Source of the DNA: Aporrectodea caliginosa
Taxonomy: Eukaryota > Annelida > Clitellata > Crassiclitellata > Lumbricidae
DNA: 64,000 bases
Direction of reading: 5' to 3'
Assembly: GCA_020284085.1 (NCBI GenBank)
Contig: JACEVL010000145.1
Coordinates: forward strand, 722,483 to 786,482
This document shows positions 10,915 through 22,669 of this stretch, in pieces. Position numbers and translations under genes: made by a program. The notes beneath the pieces are model-generated. The model ran no database searches. It was not told the DNA's origin and saw only the letters and a program-made list of their open reading frames with translations. Every line of letters begins with the position of its first letter. The stretch's first letter is position 1.

Positions 10915-11185
10915 ATATTCTATTCTATTCTATTTATGGACTTATAAAGCGCCTCTCACAGTACAACCTAATCAGAGGCGCTTCCAGTGCGAAGGGCCCC
11001 TCGAAAAAAGAAAAGTCTTTTAAGAGAACGAGCAGAAACAGTAGTGCCCCCAGATAACATCACATCACGAGGTATAGCAGGAAGGGCATTTAGGCACGAA
11101 GCAGCTGTGGCTGTCCGAGACCGAGGAACTAGAAGGTCATGATGGTCAGAGCGGAGAGGACGTCCATATTGTTAAATATACAACT
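10915..11185 (-). mobile_element. CR1/L2-like LINE C-terminus with (TAGAA)n tail
   Basis: The minus strand reads RPLRSDHHDLLVPRSRT, LNALPAIPRDV and ARSLKRLFFF before the 3' UTR. The hairpin has a perfect 9-bp stem (AGCGCCTCT/AGAGGCGCT, 17-nt loop), followed by TTATAAGTCCAT and an AGAAT-type tail. It lacks all upstream polymerase domains. Confidence 0.75.
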
Positions 11186-12024
11186 TGATTGAACGTCAAA
11201 AGACAACACTAAAGATTTAAAAAACAATGCCAAATTGAGGAGGAGGATCCAGAGTTTAACGACATCTAGTGGCAACATAGACCTTTACTTCGGGAGAAAT
11301 TATATTGCTTTAATACAATTCATTTTTTAATATCGCCGTCTCAACAACCTATTAGACATGGAATCAGTCTTTAGTGGTGATACATTAATGCCAATTAAAG
11401 TGAACACTTTGAATATATTACGCACGTAATATCCATTTTAAAGGTGTCGACGCTGTAGTTAAGGAACCGTACTTTCGAATCTTTCGCGGCATCTTACGTA
11501 TATTTTTCGTTTCTTTTCCCGACAGCGCAATAATGCATTTAAAATGCAACCTTATTTCCGACGATCGATTCACTCCGGATATTATTAGCCTTTCAACAGA
11601 TGAACAATAGCCATCGTTTCTTCGATTTCAACTAGGATCGCCTCCTCTTTGTTTCTTGGTATTGCAGACAGTAATTGCCCTAATCTCTAGATCTTTGCGC
11701 TGTTTGTTGTAATTTGTACGCAACGTTTAACTGTTTGACGTTGGAAAATGTTGTCTAATGCAATCTTGTCGCCTTCTTCTCTAGAGCAGATGTAGTTATG
11801 TATTTTAGTTGTATGTACATTATCTTCTGTTGTTGTCAGACGATCGACTCTTTCACGGTAGAGGACGCTTCTGATTGCGACTTTCTTAATGTGTCTTACG
11901 ACCGCCCAACAGTCGCCCCTGTGGACCTTTGACCTGGCCCTTGACTTGTCTTTATATTAGCATTTTACCTTCTGATCAAGCAAACTCGCTAATCCCTGCC
12001 GCATAACCTTGAGCTCCCCTGCTT
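11186..12024. repeat. Mosaic repeat incl. family C
   Basis: No gene is seen. The stretch 11560-11960 matches 15150-15440 (phrases 'gatcgactctttcacggtag' and 'acgaccgcccaacagtcg'), so this is one of several copies of family C. Confidence 0.55.
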
Positions 12025-13740
12025 TGACAACCTGATTCAGAAATGAGTCATTGTCAGGATGCTATAGAACTTGACAAGTTTTACATATAGAACTGGCTAT
12101 GTAAAATCTTCATTTTCCCTTATGACTAACCCTAACTCTACCTCCTCTATTATGTTCTCCTTGATATGCAATAACTCCTCTCATTCAAGTCTTGGTCTGT
12201 ATTTAATATTATAAATGTTTTGTTTGCTTGAATGTATTAATCTTGCCTTGTACAGTGCTGTACGTTTGCTGGTGCTTCTCATTAAAGAATATACTTACTT
12301 ACATACTTTTGCGTGCCATATTAGTTTCTAATTAACGACGCAGTGTCATGACGGAGATGATTGGCATCGCCCCTCCTTTATCTAAGCTTTGGACTGGCAC
12401 TATTCTCGTATGGGCAGAAAGCGACTGACCGAAAAATTCTGATTATTAACAGCGTGTGAAACAAACAAACTAGGGTGTCTAGACAGAGTCCATCGTTAAT
12501 CGTTGTTATTAGTGTCTAGACTCTAGCGACATCGTAGATAGATAGTCGCCTGCAGGTTTCTACTTCCCTTTCACCATTTACACAGCAAGTGTTGTCCTTT
12601 TTCTAACAGTGTCTTATGGTAACCAAGGGTCATTTACGTCAACCGTTCTTACCACCATCTAAGAACATAACCAATGGTAGAAAACGAAATTACCTTAATA
12701 AGGCCTTTGAAATGCGCGATTTCAAGGTGTTTAAGCACAACCGTGTGTTTGAGTGCTTTGCGATATCTTGCGCAGGTTAGTGTTTTGGATGGTTATGATT
12801 ATTCCATTACTTCATAACAATGATGTGTCATAGCAAACAAATTAAAGTCTCCCTCCTCCTTTATCTTCCATTGGGTTTGGTATTACAAAAGTATGACCAG
12901 TGGCGTGTTGGAGATGGGATCAAACAGCGTAGCGACACCTATGGTCATCAAGGGCTACTATTGACGTCGATGAACGAAAAACTTGTAACAGTTCTCACGG
13001 GTTTTCTTATGGCATAGTGCAGCCTTGAAATACATTTAGAAGTTCGATGCTTGGATTGATTCTACAGTTTGACGATAAGTTTTTGCAACAAAAGTGGTCG
13101 GTAGCAATTATTTCTAACAGTTCACACCATTCGTGTGGGATAATACATTTGGAACCTATGGTAAAGGATGAGGATAATGCCAACAGCCCTGGGAGTCATG
13201 GGGGTCGTAAGACAATGTAGACTACAAATACCGCCTCGTGCGATTTCTTTTTAAGAATAAAAAAATCGCAAACATGGCGAAAAGCTCTCAAATCAATTCA
13301 TCGGTTCTTTCAGGCACTATATACTTCTAATTATATTTCATTCAGTAGCATTCGACCAACTCTATAATAATCGTCTGCAGTATTTTAGGTGTGAACTGAA
13401 GCCTACAAAATGGCATCTGGAATTAGGCTATACGAGATCGCTTTAATTGATGTTTCTCGATTTTCAAAGTTTTTCGAAACTTATCATCGAGTGCAATAAT
13501 TACCCACCTCTGTTAAGGTTGGTTAACAAGCTATAAGAGGACGAGTCGTTGTTCGCATTATTAGGTGTCAGATAATTTTTGGGTTATAATCTACTATCGA
13601 CGTTAACTAAGGAATTTCCAGTCTTGTGCATAATTGGTCCTTGCTGAAATATTATGTAGATGGGTCGGAGGAAGACATCGAACAAAGTCTACTGAAAAAC
13701 CAGTTACGAAGAAACAATTTTTGCAAAGAATTTGAATTAT
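12025..13740 (+). repeat. Segmental duplication copy A (unit U)
   Basis: This is collinear with 15855-18010, from 'tgacaacctga' through 'ctactgaaaaaccagtta'. It lacks the two insertions present in copy B and so gives paralogous empty sites for them. The end, near 13650-13700, encodes EEDIEQSLLKNQL in one frame, also found at 17940 and, diverged, near 23840. It carries an 'attaaagaatatacttactt' retroelement tail at 12283-12302. Confidence 0.75.
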
Positions 13741-14184
13741 AGGAAAAACTGGACCAAGGAATGTGTCGCAATTTCGTTACAGGTCTCGCAATTGTCGCAA
13801 GTTGCATTGTCGTGCATCCGCAGCGTTGGAGTTGTTCACTGAGTGGGCAGTGGCTGAGTTTCTCTTGCAGTAGGCCAAGTCCACTATTGTCCGAATTGAT
13901 TTCATGAACATAGACAAGGATTGTCACGGTTATTTTTGTTGTTGCTTCTGATGTTCCGTTTACAACCACAAGATGTTGTCAATTATAGTTCTCAATAAAT
14001 CAAAATAGTTGTTGTGATTTTCTGAAGTGTCATGCATCTCGCCGCTTTATTTCCTTCCGTATCAGGGTGGTGCCAGTCTCAAGCCTAAATAATGGGAAGG
14101 GCGACGTCAACCACAGCAGACATCAACATGTCGTCAAACACTGGAATCTGCAAGTACTGCAACCTGAAAATAATTGAAATGTCG
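13741..14184. other. Mosaic repeat DNA
   Basis: No gene is seen. It shares phrases with 2905-3000 ('gcaattgtcgcaa', 'gtgcatccgc') and with 3590-3790, indicating an old duplicated block. Confidence 0.45.
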
Positions 14185-14259
14185 TTTATAGAAAATCCAT
14201 ACTCTAGCTGCGTTATGACAGCTAGAGTAGATCAATAAACGAAAATACAATACAATACA
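14185..14259 (+). mobile_element. 75-bp tail-only retro-insertion, hairpin type 2
   Basis: It is flanked by AAATGTCG (14177-14184 and 14260-14267). It contains a perfect 10-bp hairpin (ACTCTAGCTG / CAGCTAGAGT, 8-nt loop at 14201-14228), then AGATCAATAAACG and an (AATAC)n tail. This is the extreme 3' end of a retroelement, with a hairpin different from the AGCGC families. Confidence 0.7.
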
Positions 14260-14448
14260 AAATGTCGCAAGCACTTAAACACCTTTTAATCGATTTTATT
14301 GCACACTATATATATATCGCTTTTAATTTCGTTCAGTTACTGAGTTCCGTGTATGTACTTATTTTAAGTACAAAAGTACGGTCGATGTCAACAGGTCTAG
14401 AAACCTTATTTTCTCTTTGAATGTTGCTGTAAAAGCATTGTTGCATTT

Positions 14449-14516
14449 TGTATTGTATTGTATTGTACTTGAACACTTGTTATAGCGCCCCTACCAGATT
14501 GCCCATTCAGAGGCGC
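14449..14516 (-). mobile_element. 68-bp tail-only SINE S1 insertion
   Basis: It is flanked by GCATTT (14443-14448 and 14517-14522). Only the last hairpin arm region, AACAAGTGTTCAA and the (AATAC)n tail of SINE S1 are present. Confidence 0.75.
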
Positions 14517-14669
14517 GCATTTGTTGCTTCTGTACCATGTACGATTCCGATGTAGTGTTGTAAATTTTGCTCTCACTTGTTCTGATTATTTATTTATTGC
14601 GTTAAGTTTTCTGAAATTATCTAATATTTCTTTATTTGTTGTTGATTTCTGCTAAATTCTCCATCGGTA

Positions 14670-14985
14670 GTATTGTATTGTATTGTATTTGATCATTTAA
14701 TCATTCCATAGATAGATAGATAGATTTATAAAGCGCTTCTCATAGCGTAAGCCTTTCAGAAGCGCTCCCAGTGCGAGGTATTCCGAGGAAAAGTAAGGTT
14801 TTAAGGTGAGAAAAAGAGGTAGAGATGCTACTAGAGAGGATTGTAGAGCGTAGAGAAGGAGGAAGTCGATTCCATAGAGAGGGACCTATGCACACAAAGG
14901 ACCTGGATTGAGCCATTGAGGTCCTAACACGGGGAACAAAAAGGTGAAGCCGGTCAGAGGATATGAGAGGACGCTTTGACGTGGC
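14670..14985 (-). mobile_element. CR1/L2-like LINE C-terminus with (GATA)n tail
   Basis: Minus-strand reading: LISSDRLHLFVPRVRT, SRSFVCIGPSLWNRLP, PSLRSTIL and FSHLKTLLFLGIPRTG, a clear CR1/L2 polymerase C-terminus without stops over about 75 residues. The 3' hairpin has a perfect 9-bp stem (AGCGCTTCT/AGAAGCGCT), followed by TTATAAATC and GATA repeats (14699-14714). Its open frame suggests it is younger than most copies here. Confidence 0.8.
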
Positions 14986-15854
14986 AGAGAAGGGCGGAGT
15001 ATTATTAACACTTCAGCTAATATATTTCCGTAGGCCTAGTTTCTCTGGGCGACAGAGCCCCCACTTCATCTCCACGTACAAACTTCCCCTTTGTGCTCGA
15101 ACTCAAATTGTTAGGCAAAGGGATCCTTCCGCCAACATTTGCAGACAGTAATTGTCCCAATCTCTGTCTTTTTGCTGTGTGTTGTAATTTTGCGCAATGT
15201 TTAACATTTTGACGTCGGAGAAAGCTGTCGAACACGATCTTGTCGCCGTATTCTCTACAAGTGTAGTTACTATAATATTTCTGTCGTATACATTATCTTC
15301 TGTTGCTTGTCAAACGATCGACTCTTTCACGGTAGAGGACGCTTCAGAGTTCGACTTTCTTCATGACATTGTGTCATACGATCGCCAAACAGTCGATCTG
15401 CCATTATACTTAGCCGCCTTCGACCTCTGCATGTTGAACTTCGCCACTGATCGTACTCTGTCAGTGCCAGTCGCAAGCCTAGATGAAGGAGGAGGGCGAC
15501 GGTAATGGTCTTGTTACCACACACTGGTCGTTAAACAGTAAAAAGCCAGCCTCTGCGTGTTGAGTGATATTGAAGCAGACTATCGTGAAATAGTATGTTA
15601 CTGAGATGTTCGTTGGTTGAACTTTGCGTCGCTTTTATCATCTTCGGGAAGGTATAAAACTTTTCATGGAACTGAAGGAAAAAGATGTTCCTCAGTTATC
15701 CGATGCAAAATGGTTAACAGATCTAGAACTTTTGATAGAGCTGTAATATGCCAAAAATAATCTTTGTCGGCGGTAACGGCCTATGTTGTCATGAGCTGCC
15801 GTTAAACCTGGATCCATCCATCACTAAAGATATAACTCCGCCACTGTGAGGTCC
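14986..15854. repeat. Mosaic repeat, family C copy
   Basis: No gene is seen. It parallels 4200-4350 (region near 15050-15140) and 11690-11930 (near 15150-15400). A reverse-oriented AACGGC/GCCGTT hairpin module lies near 15775-15810. The open frame at 15197-15505 is not conserved in the 11.8-kb copy. Confidence 0.55.
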
Positions 15855-16603
15855 CATGTTTGACAACCTGACTCAGAAATGCTTCCTTGTCATCATGCTA
15901 TTGAAATAAACAAGGTCTCCCTAAATCTGGCTATTTAATCTCTTCATCTTCCCCCTACGACTAACCCTAACTCTTCCTCCTCTATGTTCCCCTTGATATA
16001 CAATAACTTCTTTCAATCAATTCTTGGTCTCTACATATATAGACTCAATGTTTTCTTTGTTTGAATGTATTGAGCGTGCCGTGTACAGTGCTGTGCGTTT
16101 GCTGCTGCTTCTCATTAAAGAATATTCTTACTTACTGTTATGTGCTATAGTAGTTTCTAATTAACGACGCAGTGTCATGGCGGAGATGATTGGCATCGCC
16201 CCTCCTTTACCTAAGCTTTGGACTGGCACTATTTGTGTACGGGCAGAAAGCGACTGAACGACAATTTTTTATTACTAACACGTTGGAAACAAATTAACTA
16301 AGATGTCTAGACAGAGTCTAACGCTAGTCGTTGTTATTAGTGTCTAGGCTCTAGCGACATCGTATATCGATAGCCGCCTGCAGGCTTCTACTTCCCTTTC
16401 ACCATTAACACAACAAGTGTTGTCATTTTTGTAACAGTGTCTTATGGAAACCAAGGACCGTTTACGTCAACCGTACTTAAGATCATGCGAAAACCAATGG
16501 TGGATAACGAAAATTACCATATTAAAGCCGTTGAAATGTGCGATTTAAAGGTGTTCAAACACAACCGTGTGTTTGAGTGCTTTGCGATCTTACGCAGGTT
16601 AAT

Positions 16604-16666
16604 TGTATTGTATTGTATCTAAAGATTTATATAGCGCCTCTCTCAGAATAACTATTCAGCGCTCTT
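16604..16666 (-). mobile_element. 63-bp tail-only retro-insertion
   Basis: It is flanked by GTTAAT (16598-16603 and 16667-16672). Minus strand: AGCGC...GGCGCT hairpin, TATATAAATC, then (AATAC)n. The paralogous site near 12776-12785 lacks it, which fixes the boundaries. Confidence 0.8.
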
Positions 16667-16907
16667 GTTAATGATTTTGGATGGTTATGATTAGTCCGTT
16701 AATGCTTAACAACGATGTGTCATAGCAAACAAATTAAAGTATCCCTCCTTCTCCCTCCTTCTTTATCTTCTATTGGTTTTGGCACTTCAAAAGTATGAGC
16801 TGTGGCGGTGTTGGGGATGGGATCAAGCAGTGTAGCGACATCTTTTGGCATCAAAATCTATTGACGTCGATGGAACAAAAATTGTCAACAGTTCTCACGG
16901 GTTTTCT

Positions 16908-16910
<3 letters not shown>

Positions 16911-16955
<45 letters not shown>

Positions 16956-17024
16956 TAATAATAATAACTTTAATAATAATAATAATAATAATCGGTAATA
17001 ATTATAATAATAATAGTTCACACC

Positions 17025-17083
<59 letters not shown>

Positions 17084-17159
17084 TCCAGAAATAACGCTCC
17101 TCATATAGTTTCATAAAGCCTGATTTGGATTATATTCTACCTCGGGGCAAAAAATATAA

Positions 17160-17234
<75 letters not shown>

Positions 17235-17267
17235 AGTAATATCTTTTCTTTAATGAAGCGCCTGACA
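16911..17267 (-). mobile_element. Truncated SINE S2 tail with expanded (TTA)n
   Basis: Compared with the empty paralog near 13010, 357 bp are inserted after CTTAT, with TTAT repeated on the right. Only about 30 bp (GGCGCTTCATTAAAGAAAAG on the minus strand) are retroelement-like and match the end of SINE S2 at 31318-31340. The remainder is long (TTA)n arrays with a small non-repetitive island (17085-17160). Long open frames of Ile, Asn or Tyr here are artefacts. Confidence 0.7.
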
Positions 17268-18010
17268 TTATGGCATAATGCAGCCCTGAAATACATTTAG
17301 AAGTTCGATGATTGGATTAATTCTACAGTTTAACGACATCTTTTAGTAACAAAAGTGGTCGGTAGCAAATTATTTCTAACAGTTCACACCATTCGTGTGG
17401 TATAATACAGTTTTTATGCAAAAAAGGGTCAAGGATGAGGATAACGTTAACAGCCCTGAGAGCCATGGGGGTCGTAAGGCAATGGCCACCACAAATACCG
17501 CCACGAGCGATTTTTTTTATTTGAAGAATAAAAAATTCGCAAAATGTCGAAAAGCTCTCAAATCTATTAATCGCTTCTTTCAGGGACTATATACTTCTAA
17601 TTATATTTCAATCACTAGCATTCGACCGACTCTATATAATCGTCAGCAGTATTTTAGGTGTGAACTGAGGTCTACAAAATGACATCTGGAATTATACGAG
17701 ATCGCTTTAATTGATGTTTCTCGATTTTCAAGATTTTTCGAAACTTATCATCGAGTGCAATAATTACACACCTCTTTTAAGGTTGGTTATCAAGCTATAA
17801 GAGGACGAGTCGTTGTTCGCATTATAGGTGTCCGATGATTCTTGGGCTAATCTAGCGATTCTAGCCTACTATCGACGTTAACTAAGGAATTTCAGTACTG
17901 TGTATAATTGGTCCTTGCTGCAATATTATGCAGATGGGTTGGAGGAAGACATCCAACAAAGTCTACTGAAAAACCAGTTAGGAACAAACAATTTTTGCAA
18001 AGCAAAAGTT

Positions 18011-18540
18011 ATAGGTAAAAACCAGTATCGAAGGTATTGATTTCACAAGATTTCCTAGAAATGGAGGTGATGAAATGATGATAAAACACAATGATGATAC
18101 CAGTGATAACATGATGATGAGACGCAATGATAATGCTGGTAACAACCTTCCTCATAAAGACTCGAGCTACTCAGCCTATCTCTCTGTTCCGCAAGCGGTT
18201 TAAAGTCTATTCTGTTTTGTCCTTGTTGAGTCTCATGTGCTACTGATGAGTCATTCCTTGAAGTTGCGCTTTGCAAATGTTCGCTTTTTTATGTTATGCT
18301 ATGATATATCATTGCTGTTTGCTGATTATTGTTGTATACATTGATGTACCTTTATGCAGAATACAGCTCTTCGCACCTTCTTCTGCGTTTTAGTTATAGG
18401 GACTCATGTTCTGGCGCCGACGTACAGGTGGCTGCCTATGTATTAGTTTGAACGTTTTCAGTTCTTTGGTTCGTTGCCTAGTTGTTATTCTTAGGCATGT
18501 GCGCTTGTCAAAGATGCAAATAAAGTCGTACTTACTTATT
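18011..18540 (+). repeat. Repeat ending in (CTTA)n tail
   Basis: The stretch 18400-18540 recurs at 51180-51315 ('gacgtacaggtggctgcct', 'ggcatgtgcgcttgtca', 'gcaaataaag' then CTTA units). The AATAAA-like signal and short tail suggest a retroelement 3' end of unidentified type. No gene is seen. Confidence 0.5.
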
Positions 18541-19610
18541 TACTTACTTTATATTTCGCTTCTTTTCGTTATCTTCTATCAAGCGATCGACTCTTCTACG
18601 GCAGAGGACGCTTCTGAATGCGACCTTTGAGTCTTTCTTATGTCTGCTGTAAGTTTCACGCTTTCTTTTACTGTCGTTTGTCTACGATGAATGCTCAGCT
18701 CTAACACTTTTCGGTTTATAGTCTTTCCAACCACCACCGCCCAACAGTTGTTTCTTGTATACAGAACTCGCTCAATCACTAGCCATCGAAATAATTCTGA
18801 CTACATCATTAGTAGTTACAAGAAACATCAAAGTTGCAGAGTCTAGTTCATCTGTAATCCACAGTCGAGATTGAAGAAGGAAACGGTGGCTATAGTTCTT
18901 CGCCTTTCGAAACGCCAGGGTCCGAAGTGGTAGAAGTAATGCAGCTGACAAACTATGACTCAGTACAGAAACATGCAAGTTAAAACGTTTACTTACTTTA
19001 CGCACACCAATTGGCTACATGTTAGGCGTTTTACTAATTGTACATACATACTTACTTATTATTTCTTATTTGAACCACGCAGGGATTTATATTTACAAAG
19101 CTTATTGTCGTTATCTTCTATCAAGCGATCGACTCATAATAAATTATCTAAGAATACAGAGTGAAGCTTCTGAATGCGACCTATCCCATGCGTCTTTTTG
19201 ATGTACGCTGTATGTTTGGCGCCTGTTGCAAAGATATCGTCGTTTGTTTTCGCATGAATGCTCAGACGAAACAGACGCCGCATCGGTTGAATAAGGAAAT
19301 TCTTGCAAATGCCCACCAAACCCCCAACAGTTGTTTTCTTGTATAGAGAACTCGCTCAATCACTAAGCCATCGAACCAATTCTGACTACATCATTAGTAG
19401 TTACAAGAAACATCAGTTCAGGCAGCAGAGTCTAGTTTCCCTGACAACATCCACAGAATGAGATTGAAGAAGGAAACTGGTGGCTATAGATAGTCTTCGC
19501 CTTTTGTAACTCCCAAGGGCCCGAAGTGGTAGAAGTAATCAGCTATCAGCTGACAAACTATGACTCAGTGCAGAAACATGCAAGTTAAAACGTTTAAAAT
19601 GCACGCACAC
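18541..19610 (+). repeat. Two tandem-like copies of a ~450-bp repeat
   Basis: The stretch 18550-18990 is repeated at 19100-19600 with the same order ('aagcgatcgactc', 'acagaactcgctcaatcact', 'gtagttacaagaaacatca', 'cagaaacatgcaagttaaaa'). A third copy lies at 51340-51640. No coding function is seen. Confidence 0.65.
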
Positions 19611-20520
19611 CCGTGTGGCTGCATGTTAGGCGCCAATCCCATAAGGTCGACCGTAACCTATAATATTATATTTCGGACGTTGAACCAATGCAGGGATTTT
19701 TCATTACAAAGTTTAACGTCGTCATAATGACATCAACGGTCGTTAAGGACCATAATAAATTATGTAAAGAATACGGTGAAACAAAGAGTTTATAGAGTCC
19801 GAAAAACACCATTTAAAGATGTCAAAACGGAAATCTTCAATGTCTCTGATATTCACTGTTTAACAGCATAAAATAATACAGCTAATCATGTCTACCATTA
19901 TGATAGGCCTAATTCACAGAATCCAATGCGTTGAATAAGCGAAATTACATATATATAATGTAGCAAAGAGGCGTTTTAAAGGTGTGTAAAACAAGAGATC
20001 ATGACGTTAAGGAAGTTGCCAATCCTAAACCTTCTTTAGTGAGAACGTGCACTAAACTCTGGATCAGTTCAACCAATCGGTTTTTTGGTTTCCATAACAA
20101 ATCTTTAGGGATGTATAGGTATTTTCGACCTCAATGACCCTGACAGGCACAGGATGTCGCTAAACACTGTATACTTCTAATGATGTCAAGATCTGCTTAG
20201 ACACCTTTACATAGCTATCAACCAACGATATATTACTAACATTTTCGTTCAAACACTAGTATAAAATCCTCCGCCATATCCAGAATTAATATGTAATTAA
20301 AGGTCGTCGTCAACTACGTTGGCAGACACAAGATGTCGTTAAACATTGGAAACTTCTAATGATATCACGATCTGCTTAGACACCTTTACATAGCTCTCAA
20401 CCGACGATATATTATTGACATTTTCGTTCACACTATAGTATGTTTCCCATATCCAAGAATTAATATGTAATTAAAGGTCGTCGTCAACTACTTTGACAGA
20501 CACAAGATGTCGTTAGACAA
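19611..20520 (+). repeat. Repeats sharing the 'tagacacctttacat' module
   Basis: The stretch 20025-20262 is repeated in part at 20290-20480 and again at 51892-52140 and 37600-38170. The sites 'cttctaat' near 20173 and 20357 are uninterrupted versions of the hAT insertion site at 37679. No gene is seen. Confidence 0.65.
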
Positions 20521-21139
20521 TGGAAACTTTAACTGTCGATGGTTGGATGTTTTAGTAATTCAGAGACATTTGTAATGCGGTTACAATTAGAGAAACAGAA
20601 GTCTTACAGTCTTAATATGGACTGATCTTCTGGGTGATATGGACCTGATTACGACTTGGTTTTGGTGTGCCATCGGTTGATGCCTTGTGCATTAGACACC
20701 GACACTTCAGAAATTAATGACTACAACACAATTGGTTCACAAGGCCAACGACGGCGGGTGGGCTATATCTTTAAATTGAAGGCACTCGCAAAGCAGTTAG
20801 CAGTAGTAGTTTCAGTTTAACGACACTGCGTGATAACAGAGATCATTAGCGTCGCCCTTTCTGTTTTTGTGGCATAATACAACATAATGTTATATGTATG
20901 AACCGGGCTATCAACAGTTGAACGCATTTGATAAACTATAAAGATGTCTTAAGAGAGCGGTCTGACCAATAAAATTGAATCAGCAGCTAAACATCTTCCT
21001 ATCGAAGGCTACAGTTGACGTCGATTAAAGCAAATTTTGTTAGAAACAACGAATACACCTATACAATAATTATGATAATCGTTCAAATGTCGCAATAGTG
21101 CGTACACGAAAAACCTGTATATATAGCTTTACAAATACA
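20521..21139. other. Mosaic repeat DNA without genes
   Basis: It holds a CGACAC-type module near 20823 and otherwise nothing I can identify. Confidence 0.4.
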
Positions 21140-22050
21140 CGATATAAAGGTGTTTAAACACAATCATGTATTTGAGTATTTTGAGACATCTTACGTAGGT
21201 GTTTCATTTCGGATAGCTAAATGATTAGTTCCTTACTGTTTAACAACGATGTGTCATAGCAAAGAAATTAACGTCTCCCACCTTTTTTTATATATTCTCT
21301 CGGGTTTGGCACTAACAAAGTATGAGCAGTGGCGGAGTGGAAGATGAATGAAATACCGTAACGAAGTCTATTGGAATCAATGTCTGTTGGCGTCAATAAA
21401 TATATGTTTTATAAACAAGTCTCGCAGTTTTTGCTGTGACATAATGCAGACCTAATATAATTATTTTGAAGTTCGATGATTGGATTGATTCTACAGTTTA
21501 TCGACATCTTTTGGTAACAAATGAGGTCGCAGCAATTATTTTTTTAACAGTTCTCACCCGTTCGTGTGGAATAATACAGCTCGAACCTTGGGTAAAGGAT
21601 GAGGGCAACTTGGTTACGTCAGCGGCCCGGGTAACCATAGGGTGTCGACACTAGCTTCAGAGTCTTTTGCCACGGACAATTTATTGAATAATCGAAAATT
21701 CGCAAAAGCTGCTCTCATATCTATTAATCTATTTAGGCTATTTCTGTTAAAATTTCGCTCATTAGTTTTCGACCGATTCTATAATATTGTCGTCACCAGT
21801 ATTTTAGGTGAGAAATGAAGACCGAAATAATGGCGTCTGGGGTGAGAAAAGATCGTCTTTGTTGATGTTTCTCAATTTCAAAGGATGTTTTATTCAATAC
21901 ATTGCGAATAATTCAGTTATCATCGAGTGTAAAATAATTACACACCTCTTTAAAGGTTTCTATTCGTCTTATAAGTACAGACAGGCGAATGGTCCTGTAT
22001 ATTAATTATATTGTTGTGGGTTTACCCTCGAGTGCGAAACCTATTTAAGC
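21140..22050 (+). repeat. Unit U copy
   Basis: This is the same module order as 12720-13570 and 16540-17830: 'aaaggtgtttaaacacaa', 'gacatcttacgtagg', 'gtgtcatagcaaa', 'tatgagcagtggcggag', 'tcgatgattggattgattct', and a terminal 'cacacctctttaaaggt'. It lies directly before the small ORF at 22267. Confidence 0.7.
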
Positions 22051-22164
22051 GCTTGTATAGCGTTCATATAAATTCAACCTGATTTAACGAATCCTATGAA
22101 TATATTTTGTTGAGAGCTGGACGTATTTTTCTTTCAAGCTTTTTGTTAAAAGTCAACGACGCTG

Positions 22165-22222
22165 ATTGGTCTGTATTAGTCGTATAAAATCGAGAGATTG
22201 GCTTTCTTCCTCATAACTCAGT
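22165..22222 (+). promoter_or_regulatory. Possible core promoter (CCAAT, TATA, initiator)
   Basis: An inverted CCAAT box (ATTGG, 22165-22169), TATAAA (22183-22188) and an initiator-like CTCAGTTT (about 22214-22221) are spaced as in RNA polymerase II promoters. ATTGG is kept in the diverged copies at about 23355 and 50733, while the TATA box is altered there. Start prediction near 22215 would place the ATG at 22267, not the one at 22198, first in the message. Confidence 0.4.
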
Positions 22223-22266
22223 TTAACACTCTAAAAGTGAATCAAATGCTAACTTCAAGTCGTGAA

Positions 22267-22575
22267 ATGTCTACGAAACATAAACTAAAAAGGCAGTCGA
22301 ATGTATCCATCAGTATTTCCGAACGCTCATTTGATTCAACATATGAGAAGCCTCCTGCCTTATCTTTTGCTCCTACGGACGTTGAGGAGTCACAAACGGT
22401 TAATGAATTGTTTGATTTGATCACAGATGATGGCTACATATCTTATTCAGACCACAACAACCCATGTAAAGGTGGCAAGATGGACGATGGACATAATGAT
22501 ATTATTAGACATCAACAGATTGAGGCAAATGCAGAAACGAAAACAATCGAAATGGAACCAGAGCTGTTGGTTTAA
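22267..22575 (+). CDS. Small conserved-repeat ORF, 102 residues, unknown
   Basis: I do not recognise this protein. It starts MSTKHKLKRQSN, has an acidic middle (FAPTDVEESQTVNELFDL, then DDGYISYSD) and ends near ETKTIEMEPELLV. A longer in-frame start exists at 22198, but similarity between paralogs begins sharply at the 22267 ATG, and a TATA-like box at 22183 fits the shorter form. Diverged copies at 23458 (MPTKHRLKWLLN) and 50832 (MPKTEKRK...; after a frameshift VFEESPAVGEW then SYISFSD) share the protein pattern, suggesting past coding constraint. It may be the N-terminus of an extinct element's first ORF rather than a host gene. Confidence 0.4.
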   Translation: MSTKHKLKRQSNVSISISERSFDSTYEKPPALSFAPTDVEESQTVNELFDLITDDGYISYSDHNNPCKGGKMDDGHNDIIRHQQIEANAETKTIEMEPELLV

Positions 22576-22669
22576 GCTGCTTTGTGACATCTAACATACA
22601 ACCGAATTTGAAGCATAGAAGTTCCAATAGTGTATTAACGAAAATGACCAATATATAATCTTAGAAATA

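Larger units (their letters stand above)
15855..18010 (+). repeat. Segmental duplication copy B (unit U) with insertions
   Basis: This is collinear with 12025-13740 but interrupted by a 63-bp insertion (16604-16666) and a microsatellite-bearing insertion (16911-17267). Otherwise both copies keep the same module order. Confidence 0.75.

Noticed and set aside
15197..15505. 102-residue protein-coding gene
   Set aside because: The paralogous repeat at 11.7-11.9 kb does not preserve the frame and no domain is visible.
16795..17296. ORFs rich in Ile, Asn, Tyr or Leu
   Set aside because: They arise from (TAA)n/(TTA)n arrays that the paralogous locus shows to be a recent insertion.
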